DNA from: Erythroxylum novogranatense
Lineage: Eukaryota > Streptophyta > Magnoliopsida > Malpighiales > Erythroxylaceae
Direction: 5' to 3'
Assembly (NCBI GenBank): GCA_029891385.1
Contig: CM057226.1
Coordinates: 93,628,977 to 93,692,976, forward strand
Length of the DNA stretch: 64,000 nucleotides
Shown here: positions 1 through 10,400 of the stretch, piece after piece
Position numbering within the stretch: position 1 is the stretch's first letter
How the letters are laid out: each line of letters begins with the position of its first letter
Notes under the pieces: generated by a model
Databases searched by the model: none
Told to the model about the DNA's origin: nothing
Seen by the model: the letters and a program-made list of their open reading frames with translations, nothing else
Position numbers and translations under genes: made by a program

Positions 1-423
1 GTGTAACCTCACAACTTCATCCACATATCGCTGTGCCAACTGGTCCAATGAATAATTCTCCCTCACTGGTAAGAAATGAGTCGATTTGGTCAGTCTATCC
101 ACAATGACCCAAATGGCATCATGTTGCCTCGGAGTCCTAGGCAAACCCATAATGAAATCCATCGTGATGCGTTCCCATTTCCACTCCGGAATGGGTAACG
201 GATGCAACTTTCCTGCCGGAGTCTGATGCTCAGCCTTGACCTGCTAACAAGTTAAACACTTAGAAATAAATTCTGCCACTTGCTTTTTCATACCAGGCCA
301 CCAGTAATGCTGTTTCAGCGTGTTATACATCTTGGTAGTACCAGGATACATAGCATAAGCTGCTAAATGTGCTTATTCTAAAATCTCTTTTCTCAAATTA
401 TCAATATTTGGCACACATAATCT
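1..423 (-). pseudogene. Integrase N-terminal part (zinc-binding and start of catalytic core), broken
   Basis: Minus-strand translation continues the pol frame past a TAG at 424-426. It shows the usual Gypsy integrase zinc-binding region (a MYPGTTKMY-like stretch, then a C-x2-C ending in CLTC) followed by the beginning of the catalytic core with a TMDFIMGLP motif holding the first catalytic Asp. Further in-frame stops are visible near 243 (TAG directly after CLTC, where relatives have CAG) and near 373. The frame runs off the left edge before the second and third catalytic residues. In the intact family this enzyme joins the cDNA to host DNA. Here it is a pseudogene. Confidence 0.85.
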
Positions 424-1188
424 CTACTTTAACCTCAAGGTATCATCTCTCACTTCAAACTCAGAATCTAGATTCACTTTCAACTTCTCAATTAACTTCA
501 CTAAATTTGGATCTCTACACTGAGCCTCTTTGATTCGTTCAACCCAAACAGGTCTCAACTTCAAAGTAGCTATCAATGTATCATTCGGCTCCAAACTCAA
601 ATCAACATTCAGTGCCCTCAACTGAACTAGGCTAGGTAACCTCGATACCTGTACTTGAGCCTCACTGCTATATGATTTCCTACTCAAAGCATCAGTTACA
701 ACATTAGCTTTGCCAGGATGATACTCAATCGTGCAATCATAATCTTTCAACAATTCTAACCATCTCCTTTGTCTCATATTTAACTCCTTCTGGCTCAATA
801 GATACTTCAAACTTTTGTGATCAGTAAACACCTAAAATGTCTCTCCATAAAGATGGTGTCTCCAAATTTTCAAAGCAAAAACAACCGCAGCAAGCTCCAG
901 ATCATGAACTGGATAATTAAATTCATGAGACCTCAACTGTCTCGATGCATATGCTATTACCTTACCATGTTGCATTAGAACACATCCTAGACCCTGATGT
1001 GATGCATTGCTGTATACAACATAACCTCCCGAACCAGACGGAATAGCTAACACTGGTGCCGTATTCAACCGATGCTTAAGCTCCTCAAAACTCCTCTGAC
1101 AATCATCACTCCATCTGAACGACACATTCTTTCTCAGAAGTTTTGTCAAAGGGGCCGAAATCAGTGAAAACCCTTCGACAAACCTTCT
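424..1188 (-). pseudogene. RNase H and connection region of element 1 pol, two frames split by a stop
   Basis: Two minus-strand frames in the same register (832-1149 and 424-831) are separated by one TAG at 832-834, where element 2 keeps a Gln codon. The first starts with the TKLLRKN connection and contains [15 protein letters not shown], the RNase H stretch with its first acidic-residue region altered (Asn where relatives have Asp). The second has the [11 protein letters not shown] motif holding another catalytic Asp, then DALSRK at the end of RNase H, and a linker into integrase. RNase H removes RNA from the RNA-DNA hybrid during reverse transcription. The upstream limit is set by a TAA that ends the RT frame. 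Confidence 0.88.
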
Positions 1189-2227
1189 TTAATACCCGGC
1201 TAATCCAAGAAAACTCCGGAGCTCAGACACATTCTTCGGAGCCTCCCACTTCATTACTGCTTCAATTTTCTTTTGGTCCACCTGAATGCCTTGTCCAGAC
1301 ACTATGTGACCCAAAAATATTACTTGATCAAGCCAAAATTCACACTTAGTGAACTTGGCATATAACTGTTTCTCCCTCATCAACTGAAGAACCATTCTTA
1401 GATGTGCCATATGATCTTCTCTACACTTTGAGTACACTAGAATGTCATCAATAAAGACAATTACAAACTGATCTAAATAAGGTTGGAATACCTTATTCAT
1501 CAAAGCCATAAAATGCTGCCAAAGCATTAGTCAAACCAAATGGCATCACCAAAAACTCGAAGTGCCCATATCTGGTTCTAAATGCACTCTTGGAAACATC
1601 CGCCTCAGCTATCTTCAGCTGGTAATATCCCGATCTCAAGTCTAACTTTGTGAACACCTGAGCTCCTTGTAACTGATCAAACAAATCATCAATCCTCGGC
1701 AAGGGATATTTATTCTTAACTATTATTCGATTCAACTGTTGGTAATCAATGCATAATCTCAGAGTTCCATCGTTCTTCTTCACAAATAAAACCAGAGCTC
1801 CCCAAGGTGACACACTAGGCCTGATAAACCCCTTATCTAACAATTCCTGTAACTGAGTTTTCAATTCCTTCAGTTCAACAGGTGCCATCCTATATGGAGG
1901 AATTGATATAGGAGCGGTACCTGGAACAATATCAATAGTGAACTCCGTCTCCCTATCTGGGGGTAATCCCGGTAGTTCAGCCGGAAACACATCTGAAAAT
2001 TCTCTGACAACTGGAATATCCTGAATGGTTTGTTCATTTCGAGTGTCAACCACGTGGGCCAGATAAGCCCCGCATCCACCACGGATCAATCTCAAAGCAC
2101 TCAGAAATGAAATTAGTCGGGCTGGCACTGCCTGACTAACTCCTCGAAACACCACTCTCGGCTGATTGGGAGATTCAAGCACTACCTCTTTAGTATAACA
2201 ATTCATCACTGCCCTATGGGCAGTGAG
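1189..2227 (-). pseudogene. Reverse transcriptase of element 1 (protease C-terminus to RT thumb), frameshifted
   Basis: The minus-strand frame 1493-2209 runs from the protease/RT linker into RT fingers and palm: [39 protein letters not shown] and [11 protein letters not shown] are all recognisable. Near 1510 one extra T shifts the frame, so the palm continues in 1189-1527 with the catalytic FIDD box at 1444-1455, then CEFW and FLGHIVS. The upstream end is a TAG at 2228-2230 where relatives have Trp; the downstream end is a TAA inside the LAGYY motif. The catalytic Asp pair is present, but the frameshift and the stops prevent a complete enzyme. The copy is otherwise well preserved. Confidence 0.9.
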
Positions 2228-3631
2228 CTAGTCCATGCCTAAGATGTGGTCTATCTCTGTCAACTGCAATATGATCAAATTAGCTTCTAATTCTGCCCGA
2301 TCAATCCGAATTACACACCTTTTACATACCTCACCGATCATTGTTGTGTTACCCACTGGAGTGCGCACTAATAAACCACATTTTAGTATATCTCTCTCGC
2401 AATGCAATCTAGATGCCAGATGCGGGGTGATGAATGAATGGGTAGATCCTGGATCTTCCAATGCATAAGCTTCAAAATTAAAAACATTCAACACACCTGC
2501 TACCACATCTGGAGAGTCCTGAGCCTCCTGTCTGGTGATGGCAAAGACCTTGGCCTGACTTTGAGGATGATTGCTCCGCACCTCAGTCCTGACACTGGGC
2601 CCTGCTGACTGAGTCCGACCTCTGCCTCTGCCTCTTTGTACAGATCTGCCAGCTCTGCTCCGCTGAACTGATACCTCAATCATAGTTCCTCCTCTAGCTC
2701 CAGACCGTGATTCCAACATCTCAGGGCAATCCCTAATCTGATGCTCATAAGAGCCACATCGAAGACATGCTCCTGATATCCACCGGCACTCACCACCATG
2801 TCTTTTACCACAATGCTCACATTCAGGAAATTGTTGCGACTGACTGGCCGGAATCTGTCCTCTGCCTCCTCCAGACTGAACAAATCTACCTTTTCCTTGG
2901 AATCCACATTGTCTCGATCTAGAATGGAATCGAGATGATCTGTTCTGGCGCTTTCTAAAGCTTCTGCCAGATTCAGCATGAGATTCATTCTGCCTCTTTC
3001 CCTTATCCTCCTGCCTGTGCTCTCTCTGACTATCCATCAATAATTGTTCTATTCTAATCGAGGCTGCTCGGAGTTCTGTAAAACTGCTCAAGTTAGAGAT
3101 GGCAAGCCTCGTTCTGATTTCCATATTCAAACCATCCTCAAACCTCCTACATTTATCTTGCTCATTCGGAATTAGTGCGGTTGCATACCCCATTAACTCA
3201 TTGAACTTTATCTCATAGTCTACCACTGAGAGCTTGCCTTGCTTCAAATCTAGGAATTCTTTCATTTTCCTATCCATGTAAATCTTTGGCATGCAATTTT
3301 CTCGAAATGCTATCATAAAATCCTCCCAGGTCAAGCCACAAGGTTTGGTGGAACTACCCGGCACAGTCTTCCACCACTGGTATGTGGGACCTTGCAGTAG
3401 TGAAACTGCATAATCAAATTTCTCCTCTGCTTCACAGTTCATCTGATCGAACACTCTTTCAGTCCTCTCTAGCCACCCTTCTGCTTCAGCCAGATCTGTA
3501 CTTCCGTAGAAGTCCACAGCCCCTTGCTTTCTTAACTTATCATATCTCCTTTCCTGCCTCATGGGAATTCTCAGAGGCAATCCAGGAAATTCAGGTACAT
3601 GAGACCCTATATTGGCTCCTATAGACTCCAT
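2228..3631 (-). CDS. gag: Gag capsid-nucleocapsid plus aspartic protease, 467 aa open frame of element 1
   Basis: This is the longest open frame in the window. Residues about 35-205 are the retrotransposon Gag domain (AEAEGWLERTERVFDQM, YQWWKTV, EIKFNELMGYA). Residues 205-265 are basic and Gln/Gly/Arg rich. Two zinc-knuckle-like modules follow: C271-x2-C274-x3-H278-x3-C282, a slightly short variant, and a canonical CCHC at C289, C292, H297 and C302. After an Arg/Gly-rich linker the protease begins, with the active-site box DPGSTHSF at residues 393-400. The Met at 3631 is the first usable ATG; homologous codons without ATG extend about 20 residues further upstream. The frame ends at a Trp-to-TAG change within the protease. 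Gag packages the RNA; protease matures the polyprotein. Confidence 0.85.
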   Translation of the reverse strand: MESIGANIGSHVPEFPGLPLRIPMRQERRYDKLRKQGAVDFYGSTDLAEAEGWLERTERVFDQMNCEAEEKFDYAVSLLQGPTYQWWKTVPGSSTKPCGLTWEDFMIAFRENCMPKIYMDRKMKEFLDLKQGKLSVVDYEIKFNELMGYATALIPNEQDKCRRFEDGLNMEIRTRLAISNLSSFTELRAASIRIEQLLMDSQREHRQEDKGKRQNESHAESGRSFRKRQNRSSRFHSRSRQCGFQGKGRFVQSGGGRGQIPASQSQQFPECEHCGKRHGGECRWISGACLRCGSYEHQIRDCPEMLESRSGARGGTMIEVSVQRSRAGRSVQRGRGRGRTQSAGPSVRTEVRSNHPQSQAKVFAITRQEAQDSPDVVAGVLNVFNFEAYALEDPGSTHSFITPHLASRLHCERDILKCGLLVRTPVGNTTMIGEVCKRCVIRIDRAELEANLIILQLTEIDHILGMD

Positions 3632-3750
3632 GTCAGCTGACTCACCAATTTGATCGCCTATGGAAGATGACCTATAACAAACAAAAGTTGCAATTACTGT
3701 CTGAATCCTCCACTACGAATCATATTACTTCCCTAAGGATGCCAAACCAT

Positions 3751-3762
3751 GCTCTGATACCA
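3751..3762 (-). promoter_or_regulatory. Primer binding site of element 1 (tRNA-Met)
   Basis: On the minus strand this reads TGGTATCAGAGC, complementary to the 3' end of plant initiator/elongator tRNA-Met. It lies four bases downstream of the 5' LTR end (3767), the usual spacing for priming minus-strand cDNA synthesis. Confidence 0.93.
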
Positions 3763-6645
3763 AAAATGCAACATCCCACTACCATAAGGAAAATACCCGA
3801 ACACCCGAAGGACATTCAAGTACATACCTTATGATGATGGTATGTTGGAGCAAAACATAACCGACTTACACATGGCAATCCAACCTACACATGGAATCAT
3901 CTAACACACTCAAAGTCACTAAATTTTAAAAACTATTCAAATCCAATCATTCATAAAGCTTACACTGTTACCACCAAAAACTATTTATAAAAACCTATAA
4001 AAACTCCAACAAAATGACAAAAATAAAGCTAGAGCACTTCTGATGTCAGCTGACAGACCTCTGAGCCATATCTCTATCCAAAAGATTCCTTAAGTCCTGA
4101 CTAAGGAACTAGGTCTCCTGACTCGTACCTGAAAAGCCACATTGCAATTTTAATGAATTTTGCAAACTCCATGAGTGAACCATCATTGATGAATTCACTG
4201 GATCATAAGCACACATCACATATTACACAAACATTCATAAACAGATACATATGTGATTTAAAACACACACATAATAGGGTATAACATTCAATCATTGCCA
4301 AACAGATCATATATATATATATACAAATACATATGCATATGAGACTCCCATTCATTTTTATTGTTGTGACTGAATGCCTATCACATACTTATACAATGCT
4401 TGCCCATAGGGCTCAGTCAGAACAGAATCACGAAACATAGCTCTACGTGCACACACATATATCACGGAGCAAAGCTCTACGTGGAAGCGCTTCATACGGC
4501 AATTCAAGTCACAATGCCTTTATCTGAGCATGCATTTTATGAAATGCATCAATCTGAATATGGCATGTATCACAATCACATACTCAACAAAACTCATAAT
4601 CATCGGACCTAGATCTGGCATTCAACTTTCGTTGAGAATTCTCATAACATTCAGAATAACGTTCAGAATTCCATAGCAAACAAAGTCACAATCAAAGCAC
4701 TTCTAATACAATCCCGAATATTGATCTCCTCGGACAATTGAAGTCCAGAATTCATAATCAAATCACAAGCAATATAGCAATATTGGAAGCTTAAACAAAT
4801 CAAATTAAATCAATCCTAGGAAATCATCTAGGTTGACTCACACTACGCTCCAATAAGTTATTGCCTGGAAGGTCCGGCAATGTCCAATTGGCGTCCGATA
4901 TGCTCCTCTAAAAATAGGCAAAACACATTCACAATATCACACTTTGCACAATTTCACAAATGTTCTATTATGCACATCAATATAGAGAATGTATGCACAA
5001 TGCATGTTCAATGACAATTCCGGGGTACAATAATGCGATCCTTACAAAAAATCATTTAGGAATCAAAGCCCTCATTAGTACCATGTTCATTTACAATTGA
5101 ATTGGACCCAGCAATGTCAAACAATTTCATAGCTTCATTGAACACTTCAAATTTTTCCTATAAAACATATTCGGGTCAACTTTCCGTACTAAATTAGATA
5201 AGGTAAATGACCAAATTAGACAAAGTTTCCTTCTGAAAAGTTGTTCTACCATTTCTTAGCTTTCTAAAGACACCAAAATCATTTAATTAGGATCAGTATA
5301 CCAAGATATATCCTTAAAATATTTTAGACGGTTCATAAGTTCCAGCAGAATTCATACCTCAACTTCAAACCAAAATTTGAAACTCTTATAGACAAAATTA
5401 AAACTCCATGTCTTCATCAAAGTTGTATCCATATGGCTGTAGTTTACACAAAATCAAAAATCACCTAATTTGGATCAGTATAGAGAAAGTTATGGTCAAA
5501 ATACAAAAGCATGATCGAGCAGTCGAAGGAGAGGTTGCTTGTCGCGACGTGGAGAAAAGATGAGGTCGCGACGTACAGCCCAAAAAATCATATTTCTCAG
5601 AATTTTTGCAACATTCGTCGCGACGAATTCAAGGGGGTCTCCTACGTCGTGGCATGCAATTAACCCCACGTCGCGACGTACAAAAAGACACATCGCGACA
5701 TGCAAATACAAAATAAGCTACACGTCGCGACGAACAAATAAGAACATGTCGCGACGTCTGGTTCTGAAACTCGTCTTCCTCGATTTCCTTTTTCCAAATT
5801 TTTCACTTCTATACCCAAAACAATCCCTAAAACTTCACTCCAATTAACTCCCAATCCAGTTCGAAATATTTACATAAGATCAAACTTAAGATTCACTTAA
5901 AACATCAAAATCTGACCCCTCACACATGCAACTTCACTCCTAACAAAATGCATACACAACTTCGTTATCAAACACTCGAGCATCATCAGAAATAACCCAT
6001 TCATTTATATGAACACTCAAATATCCATGCATGTACCGTGGAAAACAGACCATATAGTCATTGAATTACATGAAGACAACACTTACTTGGTTCAGCTCCG
6101 ATTCCAACAATGAAGTTCACGGAGGAAAAAGAAAACCAAGGACAATAGATTAGGTACTCTCCAAGTGATGAAATCCTTACTTTGATCTAAGATTGAAAAG
6201 CCAACTCTTAATAGAACCAATTTACTACACTCGGTGAAGACGAAGGAGAACTCTAATGAAACATGCAAACTGTGGAAAATTTCCTTACCTAAACATGCCT
6301 ACGGGGTTACTGAAATTTTGACACATGGCTCTACACAAGTGATCCATTTGTCACACAATAATTAATCCATATGTTCCAATAGGTTTGGTCCAAAAATAAA
6401 TATTTTTCTAAAATTCAACAAAAATTCCAAAATGTCTTAAATAATATAAAAATCACCAAAACACATTTTAATCATATTTAACAATTCAATTGTACCCGAA
6501 AATGTCAAGGAATGCATGTACAATCATATAAATGCGCAAAAATGTGCATGTTACAATTAATAATGCATGAAATGCAGTTTCCTAATTTCTCATAGATTCT
6601 CATAATTCACAATTCTAGCCCTAACATGGGTAACGGGATGTTACA
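3763..6645 (-). repeat. 5' LTR of element 1 (3767-6645)
   Basis: On the minus strand the LTR opens TGTAACATCCCG at 6645 and closes GGGATGTTGCA at 3767, giving TG...CA ends within an 11-bp imperfect terminal inverted repeat, directly before the PBS. The length is about 2.9 kb. The sequence is AT-rich and non-coding. It holds a spaced array of CGTCGCGACG-type palindromes at 5541-5755 and a short (TA)n at 4311-4322. It is a diverged relative of the element 2 LTRs, sharing both ends and scattered blocks. Small frames in it are not coding. Confidence 0.88.
5541..5755. repeat. Array of GTCGCGAC palindromes inside the element 1 LTR
   Basis: The 8-bp palindrome GTCGCGAC, usually with CG/GC flanks making CGTCGCGACG, starts at 5541, 5565, 5617, 5670, 5724 and 5748, with degenerate copies at 5646 and 5692. 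Several neighbours are 24 bp apart (5541/5565, 5646/5670, 5724/5748). The surroundings are AT-rich, so the array forms isolated CpG-dense points. The function is unknown. Confidence 0.85.
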
Positions 6646-6666
6646 CATGTAACATCCCATTACCTG
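6629..6666. repeat. Head-to-head LTR junction forming a palindrome
   Basis: The outer end of the element 1 LTR (GGGATGTTACA on plus, ending 6645) and the start of the element 2 LTR (TGTAACATCCC from 6648) are separated by two bases. The perfect arms are 11 bp and continue with one mismatch to about 17 bp. The two flanking 2.9-kb LTRs are related, so the inverted repeat extends imperfectly far on both sides. Confidence 0.85.
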
Positions 6667-9593
6667 TGTGAAGGTTAGAATGATAAATGTGAGTGATTAA
6701 TGAGAGTTTAGATATGTATTTGCATGCTCATGCATGATGTGTCATACACATACATGAGAATAGTAAAAATTTTGCACATGAACATAATTGTACTTGCATT
6801 CATGAATAATTATGGGTATAATTAGATTGAGTTGTTATTTGTAGGAGTTTTGCGAATTTTAAATTTATTTATATGGAGAATTGTGGTTATATGTGTTGAA
6901 AAATTGATTCGGAGAGTGTAATTAGTGAATTTAGGAACACATTTTTGGAAAATTATGGAAAATAGGAAAAAGAAATCAAAAGAAGATTTGGAGATAGTTG
7001 AATTGTAAAGATGAAAGTTAAGGGAGTTAGCTTCAAAAGAAACTAAGTTAGAGCTTGATGTGAGGGAAGTGAAAAATATCTCTTAGACTGTGTACTTTTG
7101 TTAGAAATAGGCTATTGTTCTGTAAGAGTTGATAGGTTAAGTAATATGTCTAAGTTCATTCTTCATCATCATCTCCTTCAAGATGATGAACAAGTGATGC
7201 TTGGGAGTTAGAGCTAGTATTTTTTTTAAAGAATTTGATGTGAAACCAAGTATGTTATGCTTCAAATGTTATGGGTATTGTTAAAATGAAACTCGAATGA
7301 TGAGAAATGTAGGATTGAGGACTTGATATTGTATGTGGGTGTGTGTGTCGTGGATGATGAAATATCTTTGTAAATGTCATGTTGAATCATTATGAATGAT
7401 CATTAATGATGTATAATGTGTTATAGAGATGTAATGGAAGAGATAATTTAGGTAGAAGATGAGTTAGATGTGAAATGTTGAAGGTTTGAAAATCTGGAAA
7501 ATGTTCACTACATATGCTTCAATCTTTTAGACATAACATTTTCTCTAGTTGTCCAAACGAGATGGTTTTTTATTTGATTAAACTAGATATATATGGCTAC
7601 ATTTCTTATGAAGACATCAAATTTCAATTCAGTTTCTAAAAGTCTCAAAATTTTTCATGAAGTGAGAACTGGGTGCAGTACATTGGAAGATGAATGTAAA
7701 AATCGTGTTCTGAATTTGGGAGAAAATATGGATTGATCTAGATAGATTTTTACAAAATTTTCTTCTTGGAAGTTGTAGATGATCTTTCCAGCTTTCCAAC
7801 GATATAAAATTTGCAAATTTTAGATATCAAAGTTGAGAAGTACGAGCATTACAAGTTGTAATGTTGCATCATCTTAGTTACGGTACAAAGTAAGACGCAA
7901 AAAGTAAGACGCAAGAAGTAAGAGGCAGGAAAAGTAAGACGCAAGAAAGTAAGATGCAAGAAAGTAAGATGTAAGAAACTAAGATGATGGGAAACTAAGA
8001 TGATAGGAACTAAGATGATGGAAACTAAGACGAAGTTATTGTACATTCTAAGAAGAAGTTATTGTACAAGATAAGATGATTGAGGTCATAAACATAGTTG
8101 CTTCTTTTGGTCATCACTTCCTCTCTAGACATCCAAATGACTTGATTCTTGAACCATTAGACTCATACGACATTTCTAACATCTTTAAAAAAAATCATAG
8201 CCCTCTAAATCAAATTAAGAAATATTGAGTGAAAAAGTAGAACGGGTACAGTGAGTGTACCCTTAAATAGTATGAACTGGTGTTATTCTACTGAACATAC
8301 TTCATTAGTTTGAGAATATTTTGATCTGTAGAGTTTCAAACGAGATGATTTTTTATTTGGAGCAAAATAGAAATATAGGGATACTAATTTATGGAGAAAT
8401 CAGATTTTGAATCGGACTCTAAAAGTTTCAATTTTTGGATGGAAGTTGAGTATAGGGTACTATCTTCGAATAAAAGTACTCCAAAAATATTTGAGTATAA
8501 CTTTCACATTACTGAACCAAATTGAATGATTTTGATGTCATTGGAAAGATAAGATCTATATGAATACTTTTATAGAAGAGAGTTTGGCCAAATTACCTCA
8601 TTTTCACCTTCTGATTGTACATGAACAGTAGACCCGAAAAGGGTGTCTTGGAAAAATCTGAAGTGATTCAATGAGAAATGAATTATGAGTTCAATGGGTT
8701 TTATATTGTGATAGATTGTGTTACATGCATTCAATTCATGAATGCATAATCAGATAATGGGAGTTGTGACTAGAGTAGCCAATGATCAGAGCTTAAAGCT
8801 CAATGAATAAAAATGAGCCTTGAGCTCATAAGCATTTCAGAGCCTCAGGCTCAATGTGTAATGAGCCTTGTATCCTCATCGGATAAGGGACAATTATTAA
8901 TGAGCTCGGTATCTAAATTGAATACGGGATAGTTCAGGCACTCAGTCATAACAACGTAATGATTGGAAAATGTCTCATGAGCATTTCATAAGTATCTTGT
9001 TAAGTATATTTGATAAAGTGAAGTGCAAATTACATGTGCTTTAGTGAAATTGTGTTTTTCATGTGAAATGCAAAATTGTGAAATAATTGTGATATGAATT
9101 GACCTATTGTATGAATTGAGTGAACCATCGATGATGGTTGCCTCATTGAGTTTACAAAACTCATCAAAACTACAACGTTGTCTTTTGAAGACCGAGTGAC
9201 GATTCTAGCTTTTGAGAGGTTCTAGTGCTGTGTAGATTGTGATTGACAAGAGAAGACATAGCTCAAAGGTTGGTCAGCTAGGATTTTTGGACAGATTAGT
9301 TCGGTTATATAGAGTTTCCTCATTCATGTAGTACTATTTTATTAGGTTTTGATGATGTACATATGGAAATTGTTGAAAGACACAATGTAGACTTTTGATT
9401 TTTGGGAAAAGAAATGAGGAAAATTTGTTTTAAAAAATATTGTGATTTCTTATGATGCATTATAAGTGAATTATGATACCATGTCATGTGAAGTGAATGG
9501 AGTGAGTGAACGTAGTGTTCCCTTATCCTAGGGTATATGCCAAAATGACCTTCGGGCGTACCGGTGTGTACCCTGCGATAAGGGAGCGCTATA
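6648..9593 (+). repeat. 5' LTR of element 2
   Basis: It starts TGTAACATCCCATTACC and ends just before TTTAGG-TGGTATCAGAGC. The expected final CA reads TA here, probably by mutation. At about 2.95 kb it is shorter than the 3' LTR (3.29 kb), mainly because a block present at 40565-40860 is absent near 8700. It contains a GTAAGACGCAAGAA array (7890-8075) and a block rich in GAGCCT...AGGCTCA inverted repeats near 8815-8880. No genes are present. Confidence 0.88.
7890..8075. repeat. Degenerate array of GTAAGACGCAAGAA words in the element 2 5' LTR
   Basis: Units of 10 to 16 bp built on GTAAGACGCAAGAA repeat about a dozen times, grading into AACTAAGATGATGG variants and ending with two copies of TAAGAnGAnGTTATTGTACA. 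The same array, with different unit order and count, occurs in the 3' LTR at 39737-39955, so it predates insertion and has changed since. Confidence 0.85.
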
Positions 9594-9701
9594 TTTAGGT
9601 GGTATCAGAGCATGGTTTAATATCTGTTAGGACATATAGAAATGTTAAGGATGAATTATAGTGAAAAATGTAGATAATGATTGAAGTTATTATTTGTTAT
9701 A
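9594..9701 (+). promoter_or_regulatory. PBS and leader of element 2
   Basis: TTTAGG is followed by TGGTATCAGAGC at 9600-9611, matching the tRNA-Met 3' end. The remaining 90 bases are an AT-rich untranslated leader, like the leader of element 1. Confidence 0.9.
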
Positions 9702-10051
9702 GGTCATCCTCTCTAGGTGATCAGATTGATCAACCAGCTGACCAAGGATTCGTAGGAGCCAGTAGGGAGTCATCGGTGCCTCGATCAGAGGAAATGCCTC
9801 CTAGAGTTCCCAAAAGAAGGAAGAGGAGGTAAGATAGGCTACGAAAGCAGGGAGTTGTGGACTTCTATAGTAGCACAGACCCTGCTGAGGCTGAGGGATG
9901 GTTAGGGAGGACAGAAAGGGTATTTGATCAGATGGATTGTGGCCTGACGAGAGATTCGATTATACAGTGTCTTTACTATAGGGCCCAGCATATTAATGGT
10001 GGAAGACTATCCCAGGTAGCACCACCATACCTTGTCAGTTGAAGTGGGAAG
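9702..10051 (+). pseudogene. gag: gag of element 2, N-terminal part, interrupted by element C
   Basis: Translation aligns with the start of element 1 Gag: DRLRKQG, then DPAEAEGWLGRTERVFDQMD, then after a frameshift near 9945 an FDYTVSLL stretch, and the WWKTIPGS motif. In-frame TAG and TAA replace the two Gln codons of the LLQGP-YQWW motif. The stretch breaks at the TSD GGAAG (10047-10051), where element C is inserted, and resumes at 29986 in exact register. Gag forms the particle core. This piece is non-functional through its stops, its frameshift and the 19.9-kb insertion. Confidence 0.88.
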
Positions 10052-10310
10052 TGCTGGGCCCCGTTTCAAAAGGCCAACTCTAAACGGTTACCCTATGACG
10101 TGATCGTACTCCGATAAAGTTTCCTTAACCTTCATCGACTCATCTTTTTGCTTTGATACCATAAATGCTGGGCCCCATTTCTGGAACCCAACCTTGGAAC
10201 AGAATACCGTCATACTTAAGCGTGGTTCCTTGAAATCTTTTCTTCCTCTGATACCAACATGATGAGCCCCGTTCTCGGAGTCCAACCATTGAACCATAAA
10301 CGTTAGTGTA
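10052..10310 (-). repeat. Tandem modules of LTR end plus PBS-like sequence at the end of the element C LTR
   Basis: On the minus strand three related modules occur in a row. Each has a GGGGCYCA(G/T)CA terminus; the first two are followed by TGTTGGTATCAGAG and TTTATGGTATCAAAGC, close matches to the PBS, then about 90-110 bp of spacer. The last terminus is the real LTR end. The same arrangement is in the 5' LTR (16092-16345), so it was part of the LTR before insertion. The true PBS lies outside, at 16073-16086. Confidence 0.8.
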
Positions 10311-10378
10311 ATCCAAAGAAATCGTGGAGTTTAAATTCTCATTCATTTCTATGTTCCTTTTTCCATAACACACCTCAC

Positions 10379-10400
10379 TTATATATATATATATATATAT
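10379..10400. repeat. (TA)n microsatellite
   Basis: About eleven TA units lie inside the 3' LTR of element C. They and about 60 flanking bases are missing from the 5' LTR copy, so the stretch was gained or lost after insertion. Confidence 0.9.

Larger units (their letters stand above)
1..6645 (-). mobile_element. Element 1: Ty3/Gypsy (Tekay-like chromovirus) retrotransposon, partial
   Basis: Read on the minus strand this is 5' LTR (3767-6645), PBS, gag-protease, RT, RNase H and the start of integrase; the remainder lies beyond the left edge. The domain order PR-RT-RH-IN defines Ty3/Gypsy, and close similarity to element 2, which has a chromodomain-like tail, suggests the Tekay/Del branch. 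The polyprotein is broken by several nonsense codons and one frameshift, so the copy is not autonomous. The 5' LTR begins two bases from the start of the 5' LTR of element 2, in opposite orientation. The target duplication cannot be checked because the 3' end is not in the window. Confidence 0.9.

Noticed and set aside
1143..1349. Plus-strand 68 aa frame overlapping element 1 RT, and similar plus-strand frames at 2235 and 3382
   Set aside because: Shadows of the well-supported minus-strand pol and gag frames.
9600..9611. tRNA-Met gene
   Set aside because: Only the 12-base complement of the tRNA 3' end is present, at PBS position; no cloverleaf.
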